Source: a virus. From it: 40,729 nucleotides of DNA. The stretch lies in the IMG/VR virus record IMGVR_UViG_3300031839_000724, positions 1 to 40,729 of that record; one strand, given 5' to 3'. The notes below the pieces were generated by a model. It was not told the DNA's origin and did no database searches. It saw only the letters and a list, made by a program, of their open reading frames with translations. Both the position numbers and the translations under genes were made by a program. Of this stretch, positions 18,015-25,064 are shown one piece after another (position 1 is the first letter of the stretch; each line of letters begins with the position of its first letter).

Positions 18015-18238
18015 AACACCCTCGCTTGTCCGCCTGTACTAGCCTTCCACTTGATTCGTTTCGACGATTTCTTTTTCTTCATTGCAGATGTACATTCCGA
18101 CATAGTCGGACGACAAGCGGGGTATCCTTTACGCTTTTCGCCCTTTTGACGACCACACGGCTTACCCGTTTTGCAATCTACCCAACCTTTTCCATCGTTT
18201 TGAGAAAACCATTCCCGTAAAGAGTTTTTCTTTGCCAT
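18011..18238 (-). CDS. Small basic Cys-containing protein (75 aa)
   Basis: Start at the ATG at 18238, which shares its A with the TAA of the upstream gene and follows a perfect GAGGAG site. The core LREWFSQNDGKGWVDCKTG, then CGRQKGEKRKGYPACRP and C-x-S-A-M-KKKK, is lysine-rich with four cysteines. It resembles short domains of unknown function shared by phages and some large algal viruses. It ends KASTGGQARVF, the glycine-pair motif. A nucleic-acid or metal-binding role would fit the composition, but nothing is demonstrated. Confidence 0.75.
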   Translation of the reverse strand: MAKKNSLREWFSQNDGKGWVDCKTGKPCGRQKGEKRKGYPACRPTMSECTSAMKKKKSSKRIKWKASTGGQARVF

Positions 18239-18519
18239 TAGAAACTCCTCGTGCGTTTCCTGCGGTTTTCTTCCACCATTCCACAACCGGACGCAACCAT
18301 TCCACCAGGGGCATAACGCTGAACGGCTTTTCGCTTAGGGTTATCCACCGCCGTCATTAAGCCGCCCATCGCCGCTTTCTTAGTAGAGTTTCCCCAATTT
18401 GCGGCTCCCACCTTTCGGCACTTTGCTACCGCTCCGCTTGCGTAAGCCGAGGGCCAAACCTTGTACCGAGCCTTGACCTTTTTTGCGCAAGCGTCGAGCT
18501 TCTTTTTCTTTTTTGCCAT
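18238..18519 (-). CDS. Small basic KVWPSAYASG protein (93 aa)
   Basis: Start chosen at the ATG at 18519 (MAKKKKKLDACAKK) eight bases after AGAGGT; the longer frame adds 16 atypical residues. The core KKVKARYKVWPSAYASGAVA, then KCRKVGAANWG, is a signature I know from small phage proteins of unknown function. The C-terminus runs YAPGGMVASGCGMVEENRRKRT: glycine pair, then GCG, then a basic end. TAATG overlaps link it to both neighbours. Charge suggests DNA contact or packaging; inference only. Confidence 0.77.
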   Translation of the reverse strand: MAKKKKKLDACAKKVKARYKVWPSAYASGAVAKCRKVGAANWGNSTKKAAMGGLMTAVDNPKRKAVQRYAPGGMVASGCGMVEENRRKRTRSF

Positions 18520-18752
18520 TATTCCGTACCTCTGGTGGTGTGGATATTTGGAACGGCATTTGTCCACGACTTATCATAGTTTGCCTGCCTTACTAAAAAA
18601 TCTTGCCACATAGGCTTAATCATTTTGTAGTTTTCCTCGACCCGATAAGACACAACAGCCAGATCCGATTTCATCACATAAAGTTGAGTTGAGCCCCAGC
18701 CCAAGAGTCCAACCACGATAACCGATGTTATATCCGAAAAACTCAACTTCAT
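18519..18752 (-). CDS. Single-span membrane protein (77 aa)
   Basis: The ATG at 18752 lies four bases after the previous stop; the longer upstream frame overlaps the preceding gene and is unlikely. Residues 5-25 (FSDITSVIVVGLLGWGSTQLY) form one hydrophobic segment, followed by a charged helical C-terminus (SDLAVVSYRVEENYKMIKPMW). Small proteins with an N-terminal anchor and a coiled tail occur among phage spanins and holin partners. Its distance from the lysis genes near 25 kb makes that uncertain. Confidence 0.7.
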   Translation of the reverse strand: MKLSFSDITSVIVVGLLGWGSTQLYVMKSDLAVVSYRVEENYKMIKPMWQDFLVRQANYDKSWTNAVPNIHTTRGTE

Positions 18753-18756
18753 CACG

Positions 18757-19002
18757 TTACCACATCTTGCACGACCAATAACGGGCCGTAAGTTTGTCCA
18801 GCTTTTTTGTATCACAACCATGCCTAGCCCGAAACGATTTCCTGCGCTTCGGGTTTGATTTCTTAATGGTCATGTTGGCGTCCCCGAAACGAATAATCTT
18901 CTCGGTGCCTTTGTCACAAGCCTTTACAACAAACTTCTTCCCGCCAGAAACTTGACGTTTGGGCTTGTTGCACTTCATCTTAGCCTTGTCGATCTTAGCC
19001 AT
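18757..19002 (-). CDS. Small Lys/Cys-rich protein ending ARYWSCKMW (81 aa)
   Basis: Highly basic, with four cysteines. The C-terminal signature SFRARHGCDTKKLDKLTARYWSCKMW occurs in short viral and phage proteins without a known role. The C-x(n)-C layout could bind metal. Its start overlaps the end of the 134-aa gene by eight bases. With the two downstream basic proteins (18011-18519) it makes a cluster of three tiny Lys/Cys-rich genes. Confidence 0.77.
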   Translation of the reverse strand: MAKIDKAKMKCNKPKRQVSGGKKFVVKACDKGTEKIIRFGDANMTIKKSNPKRRKSFRARHGCDTKKLDKLTARYWSCKMW

Positions 19003-19399
19003 AGGTTTTACGAAGATATAAAATTACAGTATAAGTATCCGCAGAAGTGTGGCCCACTGTGGTAAAGTTAATGTCCCCAGTTTTGCCGCTTCCAGAATTG
19101 TTGGTTAAACCTCCAAAAACCGTATAGTTATGATCACCACTTTGATTTTCACCAAGCTCAATACAAAAAGCATCCGTAGTTGCATCCCACAGAATCTGCA
19201 CTTTCATGCCGATGCACTGCCACCAGATACGTTCAATGGCAACCCCTGTGCAGGGATTGCCATCAGTATCAGTTTCCAACGCGCTTACGTCAACTTTAGT
19301 AACAGCAGATTCACCCGTGCCATCAGACACGTTGGTGAACTTAAAGGCCGCTGTTTTTCGCCCATCATAAATTTTTTGGGTCGTTACGGCGTCAGCCAT
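18995..19399 (-). CDS. Probable head decoration/structural protein (134 aa)
   Basis: A beta-rich soluble protein with the ordered blocks KTAAFKFTNVSDGTGESAVTKVDVSAL, IERIWWQCIGMKVQILWDATT and SGKTGDINFTTVGHTSADTYTVILYLRKTYG. I recognise these from structural genes near the capsid gene of marine phages. A GAGGAG site precedes the ATG. Between two other capsid-proximal genes, it most likely coats or cements the head; the exact role is unknown. Confidence 0.75.
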   Translation of the reverse strand: MADAVTTQKIYDGRKTAAFKFTNVSDGTGESAVTKVDVSALETDTDGNPCTGVAIERIWWQCIGMKVQILWDATTDAFCIELGENQSGDHNYTVFGGLTNNSGSGKTGDINFTTVGHTSADTYTVILYLRKTYG

Positions 19400-19421
19400 G
19401 TTAGCTACTCCTCATGTTAGT

Positions 19422-20039
19422 TTAAGAAGCTACGTCATAGCCAGTGATTGTAATAACTAATCTACCCGCTGTATAAGTAGCATCGGTTGTTGCCCCAGCG
19501 GTTAAGTAAAGATACTGATCCGCCGCAATATCGCCACCAGCAACTAGACTACCCGCTGCTAAATCACCTGAGTTGATAATCAAAGTCTCAGTTAAATCAG
19601 AAATAGGAGTATCCTCCACACCTGTAGCTTCAGTAGCAGAATGCAGGTTAATATCTGGATCACCACCCGCTGGAGTCTCAAGGCACATCATAGTAACGCC
19701 GAACACCGTACCTTGGTTTGCCGTTGTAACGCGACCAATGTAAGCAACACCCGAACCGTCTTTACCAATGATGTCCCCAGCCGCAGTCGAGCGCAAACCA
19801 GTAAGGTCAATCAAAATAGTGGTTTTTACGATATTGACGTTTGTTGAAGTATCGCTTTTGAACCGCTCTACTTGTGTAACGTATACAGCCGCAGTTCCTT
19901 CGATGCCAGCACCGCCAGCAGCTTCAGTCGCCATTTTCGATCCGCTGGTAATCGTAATTTCACCAGTAGTCGCATTTTTAGATACAGTTTCAAAACCGTT
20001 TTCAGAACGCACTGGTCCTGAGAAAGTTGTATTAGCCAT
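19422..20039 (-). CDS. Probable head-associated structural protein (205 aa)
   Basis: Start at the ATG at 20039, six bases after AGGAG; the longer frame adds seven residues without support. MANTTFSGPVRSENGFETVSK is a frequent N-terminus of phage virion proteins encoded next to the capsid gene. The remainder is beta-rich with Thr/Ala/Gly (VYVTQVERFKSD, IGRVTTANQGTVFGVTMMCLE, LVITITGYDV). It is separated from the capsid gene by a 150-base spacer with strong hairpins, so it may have its own transcript level. A decoration or head-fibre role is likely, not certain. Confidence 0.77.
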   Translation of the reverse strand: MANTTFSGPVRSENGFETVSKNATTGEITITSGSKMATEAAGGAGIEGTAAVYVTQVERFKSDTSTNVNIVKTTILIDLTGLRSTAAGDIIGKDGSGVAYIGRVTTANQGTVFGVTMMCLETPAGGDPDINLHSATEATGVEDTPISDLTETLIINSGDLAAGSLVAGGDIAADQYLYLTAGATTDATYTAGRLVITITGYDVAS

Positions 20040-20064
20040 GAAGATCTCCTGTCTTGGCAAATGT

Positions 20065-20083
20065 CAGCCGCACCGTGCGGCTG
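20065..20083 (-). other. Perfect GC-rich hairpin upstream of the 205-aa gene
   Basis: CAGCCGCAC and GTGCGGCTG are exact inverted repeats separated by one base, realistically a 7-bp stem with a 5-base loop. No T-run follows on the minus strand, so it is not a standard terminator. It may stabilise the 5' end of the downstream message or be a processing site. Confidence 0.7.
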
Positions 20084-20116
20084 TCAGGGATAAAAAAACC
20101 ATACAGGAGAAATAGA

Positions 20117-20146
20117 CAAAAAGAAAGGGGCTACCGAAGTAGCCCC
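20117..20146 (-). terminator. Rho-independent terminator after the capsid gene
   Basis: On the minus strand GGGGCTAC, a TTCG loop and GTAGCCCC give a perfect 8-bp stem closed by a C(UUCG)G tetraloop, followed by TTTCTTTTTG. It lies about 50 bases after the major capsid stop. This is the clearest terminator inside the late block and would reduce transcription of the tail genes relative to the capsid gene. Confidence 0.88.
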
Positions 20147-20147
20147 C

Positions 20148-20182
20148 AGTTTGGGAGGAGGGTCATGAAACCCACCCAAACT
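20148..20182 (-). other. Second hairpin between capsid stop and terminator
   Basis: AGTTTGGG at 20148-20155 pairs exactly with CCCAAACT at 20175-20182. Inside, GGGT at 20160-20163 pairs with ACCC at 20170-20173. It lies directly 5' of the terminator stem in the minus transcript and could protect the capsid message from 3' decay. Confidence 0.7.
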
Positions 20183-20192
20183 ATAGCACGTT

Positions 20193-21104
20193 TTACGCTC
20201 CGGGTGAACCGAATACTGCGCGTGGGTCGCTGAAGCCAAAGCTGTAGCGTTCACGAGCTTTAAAGCGCATGTTGCCAGTGTCGAAATCGGCTTCCATGTT
20301 TGTAGACAATGGAGTCCGTTCGAAGTGAACAAAGCCACGAGGCGCATCTGTTTTAATGAAAAACGCGTCAGGATCTGTCAGGAAATCATTGACGGCGTAA
20401 CCGTCAGGTAACATCCCCATAGACCGGATAGCGTTTGTATCATTATCAGCAGTGCCAACGCGAAGGTTTGAAACCATCAAACGCTCTGCAACGAATTGCA
20501 GTTGACGCGGAATCATCAGTTTCATGCCACGAAGGGCAACCTTCAAACCACGCTCGTCAACAAAACCTGCGATATTGATAAGGGCATCTTCAAGAGATGT
20601 CTCGTTCAAATCCGCAGCAGTTGATGGTTCGTTAGCAAATGTTCCACCGTTGGTTAACGGGTGGTCCGTCGCACAAAGCGCAACACCATCACCGCCAGCA
20701 GTCGCGCCAGCAGTAAATGCGTTGTTAAGAACCGCAGCGGCCTTAACTTGCTTTGTGTGTGCCATAGAACGAGCCAACGCACGAGTGTAACGCGAACCAA
20801 GACGATCATACAGATTGTCTTCGATAGCTTCCTCAGTAATAGAGAACGCTAGTGCGATAGTTTCGTGGTTGTAACGAGCAGTGTACGCCTCGTTAGCGTC
20901 GTCAAAGTTTACAGCAGAACCTTCCGATTTGGTTGGTGCCGCTCCGAACCCACTCAACATAACTTCCTCTTCGAATGCTCGATCAGAAGATTCTGTTGTG
21001 TAGATCTCCGCGTGTTGGTTTTCGTACCTGTCGTACTCCATACCAAACAGCGCGTTGAGGCCCGGTTCTAGCTCTTTCGCTAGTTGTGCGCGAGAAATAG
21101 CCAT
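20193..21104 (-). CDS. Major capsid protein, Mu gpT-like (303 aa)
   Basis: The helical N-terminus, then YARYNHETIALAFSITEEAIEDNLYD-type spine helix, ALCATDHPLTNGGTFANE, LMIPRQLQFVAERL and the C-terminal YSFGFSDPRAVFG resemble the Mu-like major head subunit (gpT) family, which has an HK97-type fold; family lengths near 300 aa agree. The ribosome site TAAGGAGGT is an exact 9-base match to the 16S anti-Shine-Dalgarno and includes the TAA stop of the upstream gene, as expected for the most abundant virion protein. Scaffold and co-chaperonin genes lie just upstream, and a strong terminator lies downstream. Confidence 0.9.
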   Translation of the reverse strand: MAISRAQLAKELEPGLNALFGMEYDRYENQHAEIYTTESSDRAFEEEVMLSGFGAAPTKSEGSAVNFDDANEAYTARYNHETIALAFSITEEAIEDNLYDRLGSRYTRALARSMAHTKQVKAAAVLNNAFTAGATAGGDGVALCATDHPLTNGGTFANEPSTAADLNETSLEDALINIAGFVDERGLKVALRGMKLMIPRQLQFVAERLMVSNLRVGTADNDTNAIRSMGMLPDGYAVNDFLTDPDAFFIKTDAPRGFVHFERTPLSTNMEADFDTGNMRFKARERYSFGFSDPRAVFGSPGA

Positions 21105-21117
21105 TCGTTAGACCTCC

Positions 21118-21762
21118 TTATACGCCCGTCGTAGAAACAGTGCCCGCAGCAATGGAGCCAGTCGGCGCATTGAAGTGGTTGTTTATACGAACGATTAATG
21201 GAATACCAGCAGCAGTGAAATCAGAATTATCGGGGTCATCTTGAACGCCCATAATTCTTAAAGCCAACGTGTTGGTGGTTGCAATGGTGTTTAAATCCGC
21301 TGTCGCAGAAGATATCCCCGTAGTAGTCGAACCACTGTTCCCTGTTGCAAACGCAATGTTTGAGAACACAGCGGCACGAATCTCTGCTTCAGTGTTTGCC
21401 GCAGCAACTACGTTGGACGTAGCAATTGTGAACAACTGATTTGGATCATCGTACAAAAAGGCTTTGACAGGGAAGTTAGAATCCGCGCCAGAACCGGGCC
21501 AAAAGTTCGAAAAGATTTTTTCACCAGTTGTTGACGAAACATACTCACAACCTCCGAAAACTCCTACAATAGAGACATTCCCACCAGCCGCAGCTTGTAG
21601 GTCATCAATAACACCCCCAGCTAACGGGATAACCGCCATGCCTTGGAATATTGGATTAGAGTTGTCAGAAGCAATGCGGTATTCCGTCATTCCAGTGGAA
21701 TTGGTCGATTGACCAATCTTTCCAATCGGTCGAAGACCGAAGGAACCATTAGAATTTGCCAT
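21118..21762 (-). CDS. Capsid-associated structural protein (214 aa)
   Basis: A beta/alanine-rich protein with SFGLRPIGKIGQ, TEYRIASDNSNPIFQGMAVIPLAGG, IVGVFGGCEYVSS and FPVKAFLYDDPNQLFTIA. This order is typical of a phage head protein encoded immediately before or after the capsid gene, probably a decoration or cement protein. An AGGAG site precedes the ATG. Its stop codon forms part of the capsid gene's ribosome site, which couples their translation. Confidence 0.78.
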   Translation of the reverse strand: MANSNGSFGLRPIGKIGQSTNSTGMTEYRIASDNSNPIFQGMAVIPLAGGVIDDLQAAAGGNVSIVGVFGGCEYVSSTTGEKIFSNFWPGSGADSNFPVKAFLYDDPNQLFTIATSNVVAAANTEAEIRAAVFSNIAFATGNSGSTTTGISSATADLNTIATTNTLALRIMGVQDDPDNSDFTAAGIPLIVRINNHFNAPTGSIAAGTVSTTGV

Positions 21763-21790
21763 AATAAGCTCCTATTTACAGCAATTAAAA

Positions 21791-22249
21791 TTAATCGGAG
21801 TCTCTACGAGAACCTCCGAACGATACACGACTTTGCCGACTGTTTGTTATCGGCATTGAAGGATGTTGCTCCTTCATAAGGTCCTGATCTACCGCTGTCA
21901 TTTGTTCGCGGGTTCTGCCCCCGTAATATGCAGTTCTTTCGTCCACTGTTTCAACAGGTATACGGCACAGCATCAGTCCGCCTTGTCCGATCACACCCTC
22001 ATATCGACCCTCGTCAATAGTAGGCGCTTCGTAGTTTGGATACTCATCTTTCCGGACAGGTTCCCATCCTTCTCGCAGCTTAGAGTTGACATTCATTTTG
22101 TCCTCTTCGCCACGCATTGCAACTCGTATCCAACGATGCACAAAGCCATCTGGGGCAGTAGGTGCAGCAAGGTGACTGGGCGGAGCCCAGGGTTTTCTGC
22201 GCGTTTCTGATTCGCGTGTTTCGCTTGCGCGAGGTTTTCTGTCAGCCAT
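21791..22249 (-). CDS. Conserved head-region protein (152 aa)
   Basis: A charged soluble protein with KPWAPPSHLAAPTAPDGFVHRWIRVAMRGEEDKMNVNSKLREGWEPV and GVIGQGGLMLCRIP. I recognise this from uncharacterised genes located between scaffold and capsid in marine phages. It starts after AAGGAT, a few bases past the scaffold stop. A role in head assembly is suggested by position only. Confidence 0.72.
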   Translation of the reverse strand: MADRKPRASETRESETRRKPWAPPSHLAAPTAPDGFVHRWIRVAMRGEEDKMNVNSKLREGWEPVRKDEYPNYEAPTIDEGRYEGVIGQGGLMLCRIPVETVDERTAYYGGRTREQMTAVDQDLMKEQHPSMPITNSRQSRVSFGGSRRDSD

Positions 22250-22253
22250 AATA

Positions 22254-23153
22254 TTAATCCTTCACAAACTTTGCATATTCTTCAAGCGGTACATTAAGAC
22301 GTTTCGCCATCGCTATTTGTGACGGTGATAGTTTAACCGACCTGCGCCCTGATTTGTTACTGCGGGATGCTGAAGCAGCAGCAGATGCGACCTGTGCTCC
22401 ACCCGATTTCTTCTTCGTCTCAAACTTATGAGGAAACTCAGTTCGTATGCGACGATCCACTTCAGTGTAATACTCTTCCGTCTCCGGGTCAAACCCTTCC
22501 TCTTCTACGAGCTTACGATGAATACCAAATGCCGCATACGTCATAACTTCGTCTGCGCCAAACCAATCATTTTTTTCTGCCCAAGCCTGAGCTTTGGGAT
22601 CCGGAGCCGGGGCCTGTTGTTGCGGAGGCTGCTGTTGTTGCTGTACCTGTTGCCTCTGTTGAGGCTGCTGTACCTTCTGCCTCTCAGCACGAGCTTTAGC
22701 CAAGTTATACTTGTCTTTCTCAACTGCAATTCTAGACATCGCCTCTTGAGCCTGGAACATAGCGTCCGTATCGCCCGTCTCATGGGCTTGGCGATAAGCT
22801 TGTTTTACCGCCGCCTCTTGAGACTCTAAGCGATTTCCATACTCAACAAGATAGCCCTTGTCCAAATTATGCATCTGGCCTTTTAGCTGTTGGTTCTCCT
22901 GCAACAACTGTTGAGCCATTCGAACCGCCTCTTCGCGGTCACGCTCTTCTTTACGGTATTTCTCCGTAAGTTTTTTAATTCGAGATTGGACCTTGTTACT
23001 GTAGTTATCCAACTCGTCTTCTTGAACAGGTTCCGAAGCCTCTACCTTGACAGGGGCCTGCTCTTTTTCTACCTCCTGAGATTCTGAAATCTCAGGCTTA
23101 TCCACTTCTACTTCTACACCCTCGTCCTCTACGAGATCTTGTTCTTCAGCCAT
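22254..23153 (-). CDS. Scaffolding protein (299 aa)
   Basis: An acidic disordered N-terminus (residues 1-50, rich in E, V and D) is followed by a long coiled coil (about 55-165: KVQSRIKKLTEKYRKEERDREE and so on). A polyglutamine/proline linker spans residues about 170-200, then a folded segment (AEKNDWFGADEVMTYAAFGIH) and a basic C-terminus with helix-turn-helix character (SPSQIAMAKRLNVPLEEY). This architecture, just before the capsid genes, is typical of phage scaffolds, in which the basic tail binds the coat protein. An AGGAGA ribosome site precedes the start. Confidence 0.83.
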   Translation of the reverse strand: MAEEQDLVEDEGVEVEVDKPEISESQEVEKEQAPVKVEASEPVQEDELDNYSNKVQSRIKKLTEKYRKEERDREEAVRMAQQLLQENQQLKGQMHNLDKGYLVEYGNRLESQEAAVKQAYRQAHETGDTDAMFQAQEAMSRIAVEKDKYNLAKARAERQKVQQPQQRQQVQQQQQPPQQQAPAPDPKAQAWAEKNDWFGADEVMTYAAFGIHRKLVEEEGFDPETEEYYTEVDRRIRTEFPHKFETKKKSGGAQVASAAASASRSNKSGRRSVKLSPSQIAMAKRLNVPLEEYAKFVKD

Positions 23154-23162
23154 TAGTGTCTC

Positions 23163-23651
23163 CTAAACCTGCTTAATGTCGTCGGGCTCTAAGATCGTAG
23201 CAATAACCTCATCGTCATTGATTATACGAACTTCGCCGCCGTCAATTTTAAATCGTGATCCCGAGTATCTACCGATACAGACCCACTGTCCCTCGGCGCA
23301 CCAAGGTGATGCATCAGGGCCAAACTTGTCTGGATCTTTATACGCTAAAGGACCAATCTTTAAGACATACGCAACAACTGTGGCAACAGCTTCACGGTCC
23401 CTAATCTCATCTGGGATGTGCAAACCGCCTTGAGTCTTAGTCGCACCCTGATAAGGCATAACCAACACACGCCAGCCTGTGGGCTGCGGAAGTCTTTCAA
23501 GCAAGGGTTTTTCTAAAAGAGAAGGATCTAAAACCTTCTCGGTGGTATCAACATATGCGCTACCAACAGCAGAAGACGCAGACGCTTTGTCTGTCTTCGT
23601 TTTGTTCATTTTCTGCGCGACATGTTCAGGAAGATATAAGGTCTTCGACAT
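23163..23651 (-). CDS. GroES-like co-chaperonin (162 aa)
   Basis: Residues 59-160 match the chaperonin-10 fold: PTGWRVLVMPYQ, a mobile loop TKTQGGLHIPDE, EAVATVVAYVLKIGP, CAEGQWVCIGRYSGSRFKIDG and INDDEVIATILEPDDI. In the loop, K-x-x-GG-L-H-I corresponds to the K-x-x-GG-I-V-L of E. coli GroES that docks on GroEL. The 58-residue N-terminal extension is absent from bacterial GroES (about 97 aa). Located before scaffold and capsid, it probably adapts host GroEL for coat folding, as T4 gp31 does. The ATG at 23651 overlaps the previous gene by 26 bases; a start at M15 is also possible. Confidence 0.85.
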   Translation of the reverse strand: MSKTLYLPEHVAQKMNKTKTDKASASSAVGSAYVDTTEKVLDPSLLEKPLLERLPQPTGWRVLVMPYQGATKTQGGLHIPDEIRDREAVATVVAYVLKIGPLAYKDPDKFGPDASPWCAEGQWVCIGRYSGSRFKIDGGEVRIINDDEVIATILEPDDIKQV

Positions 23652-23838
23652 CGTCAGCGTGGTTCTCCAGCAGGGCTTTGATTTCCTCACGAGCGTAGGA
23701 GATGCCCCGTATTTCCCCTACCATGAGTTTATAATGCTCCCAGTCTTTAGCAGCATCCATTCCCAGCGCACTTGCAATTTCTTGTTCGCGCTGATTAAGC
23801 AACTTATACATATATGTAGCAAAAGCAACAGCGTCCAT
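23626..23838 (-). CDS. Small helical hypothetical protein (70 aa)
   Basis: AFATYMYKLLNQREQEIASALGMDAAKDWEHYKLMVGEIRG and a second helix (YAREEIKALLENH) indicate a compact alpha-helical protein. It is frequent upstream of head genes in marine phages as an uncharacterised gene. The ATG overlaps the TAA of the Cys-rich gene. A regulatory or assembly cofactor role cannot be told from sequence. Confidence 0.72.
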   Translation of the reverse strand: MDAVAFATYMYKLLNQREQEIASALGMDAAKDWEHYKLMVGEIRGISYAREEIKALLENHADDVEDLISS

Positions 23839-24320
23839 TAAAGAATATCTCTGCTACTGTGTTCTGTGCTTGATGTAATAGGTCCACCGGATACCCACGC
23901 ATCACACACTCTATTCGACGCACATTTAAATTTTAAAAATTGACAATAGCCTAAATCACCCGCGTCTATACTGTCGTAAGGATCCGCAACATCGCTTTCA
24001 CCAATTCCTTTTGCGATACAATTGAGTATCTCCGGAGTTTGATTAAACGCGGCGCAATTTCCGCAACGACTTTCAATAGCCGCGTCCACACTTGTTTTGA
24101 ACGTCTTTGCTATCTTTTCCCAAAAATCGTTGTTTTCTCCAGTTTCATCCAACTCAGGATTCAATGGGCCATACTGATATTCGTCTATAGCTTCTTGCCG
24201 ATTTTCAATGTTCAACTTAATATCTTGGGTGGGGAGAGGGCATGAATCACCGCTCTCATCTGCCTCCATCTTGTCTACAGGCATTCCCTCCGGAAGAATT
24301 TTTATGACTATCGTGGTCAT
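23838..24320 (-). CDS. Cysteine-rich metal-site-like protein (160 aa)
   Basis: Seven cysteines at 27, 86, 89, 101, 126, 133 and 139: SRCGNCAAFNQTP, LNCIAKGIG, GYCQFLKFKC and NRVCDAWVSGGPI. The spacing and the terminal W-x-x-G-G resemble high-potential iron-sulfur proteins, but I cannot confirm cofactor type. The N-terminal half includes CPLPTQDIKLN, YQYGPLNPE and NDFWEKIAKTF, conserved in similar marine phage genes. ATGA overlap with the preceding gene. An Fe-S or zinc site in an assembly or virion protein is inferred. Confidence 0.75.
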   Translation of the reverse strand: MTTIVIKILPEGMPVDKMEADESGDSCPLPTQDIKLNIENRQEAIDEYQYGPLNPELDETGENNDFWEKIAKTFKTSVDAAIESRCGNCAAFNQTPEILNCIAKGIGESDVADPYDSIDAGDLGYCQFLKFKCASNRVCDAWVSGGPITSSTEHSSRDIL

Positions 24321-24577
24321 CAGTACGTCTCTCCGTCACCAAAGCCACTTGTCTGAGCCGCGCCGCATCCGCGAGCTCTACCACCGCTAAAAAACTTCTT
24401 GGGCTTCTTATCCAACATTTCTTCGAATATCTCAGGGTTTTTGCGAAGAAGTTTCTCCACCTCTTGCGCTACCGCAGTCTGTCCTCCCGCGTTGCGGCTC
24501 TTCGAACCGCCCATCGCTTCGTCTCCTGTGGCACCCTTTAAAAACCGTTTTAGTTGTTCTTCTGTAAAACTCGCCAT
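24320..24577 (-). CDS. Small protein with C-terminal glycine-pair tail (85 aa)
   Basis: A helical N-terminal half (EEQLKRFLKGATGDEAMGG, AVAQEVEKLLRKNPEIFEEML) is followed by KKFFSGGRARGCGAAQTSGFGDGETY. The tail has the same order (aromatic, GG, basic residue, GCG) as the tail of the 93-aa protein at 18238. It is coupled to the Cys-rich protein by an ATGA overlap. Function unknown. Confidence 0.72.
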   Translation of the reverse strand: MASFTEEQLKRFLKGATGDEAMGGSKSRNAGGQTAVAQEVEKLLRKNPEIFEEMLDKKPKKFFSGGRARGCGAAQTSGFGDGETY

Positions 24578-24586
24578 AACAAGCTC

Positions 24587-25063
24587 CTAATCTATCAGTT
24601 CAAAATGGGGACCATCGATAAACGGACGACGACCCTGTGATCTGCGCAAATCTATATACGCGTTCATTGCTTCTTCCATTGTACCTTCCCACTTGCGAAT
24701 GTCCATTGGATACGGCATTTCAGGTGTTCCCCACGCTGCGCCCCAGCAAATAGGAACATTTAGCTGGGTCGCCGCTTCTTTAATCGCATCGGCAAGATCA
24801 TCATAAACCGAGAGTTCCCAACTCGCCCTCCCATTTATGAACGCCATGATATCGAAAGCCTTGCCCTCAAGGTGCTTAGACTTCATCGTCTGACTGGCCC
24901 CTTTAGCAACAAGCTCCTTCTGCTGCTCAATGGTTCTCATCCCCTGAACCACCCCGAAGTCGGTCTTGGTCAAAGTAATAGCCATCTTGATCACAGCCTG
25001 TAACCCGTCATCGATACCTTCAAGACGATCAAGGCTACGTCTGCTTAACTTAAACTCGCTCAT
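24587..25063 (-). CDS. Endolysin: M15 L-alanyl-D-glutamate-type peptidase (158 aa)
   Basis: Residues about 38-48 (GVVQGMRTIEQQ), the zinc motif SKHLEGKAFDI (H64, D71) and the C-terminal GPHFEL (H153) are the conserved elements of M15C peptidases, which cut peptide cross-bridges in peptidoglycan. The length fits T5-type endolysins. There is no signal peptide, so it needs a holin for release. The holin-like gene is immediately upstream; an AAGGAAAT site just before the ATG overlaps the holin stop. Confidence 0.9.
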   Translation of the reverse strand: MSEFKLSRRSLDRLEGIDDGLQAVIKMAITLTKTDFGVVQGMRTIEQQKELVAKGASQTMKSKHLEGKAFDIMAFINGRASWELSVYDDLADAIKEAATQLNVPICWGAAWGTPEMPYPMDIRKWEGTMEEAMNAYIDLRRSQGRRPFIDGPHFELID

Positions 25064-25064
25064 A

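Noticed and set aside
18519-18752. Holin assignment for the 77-aa single-span protein
   Set aside because: One membrane segment alone and six kilobases from the endolysin; the better holin candidate is at 25065-25454.
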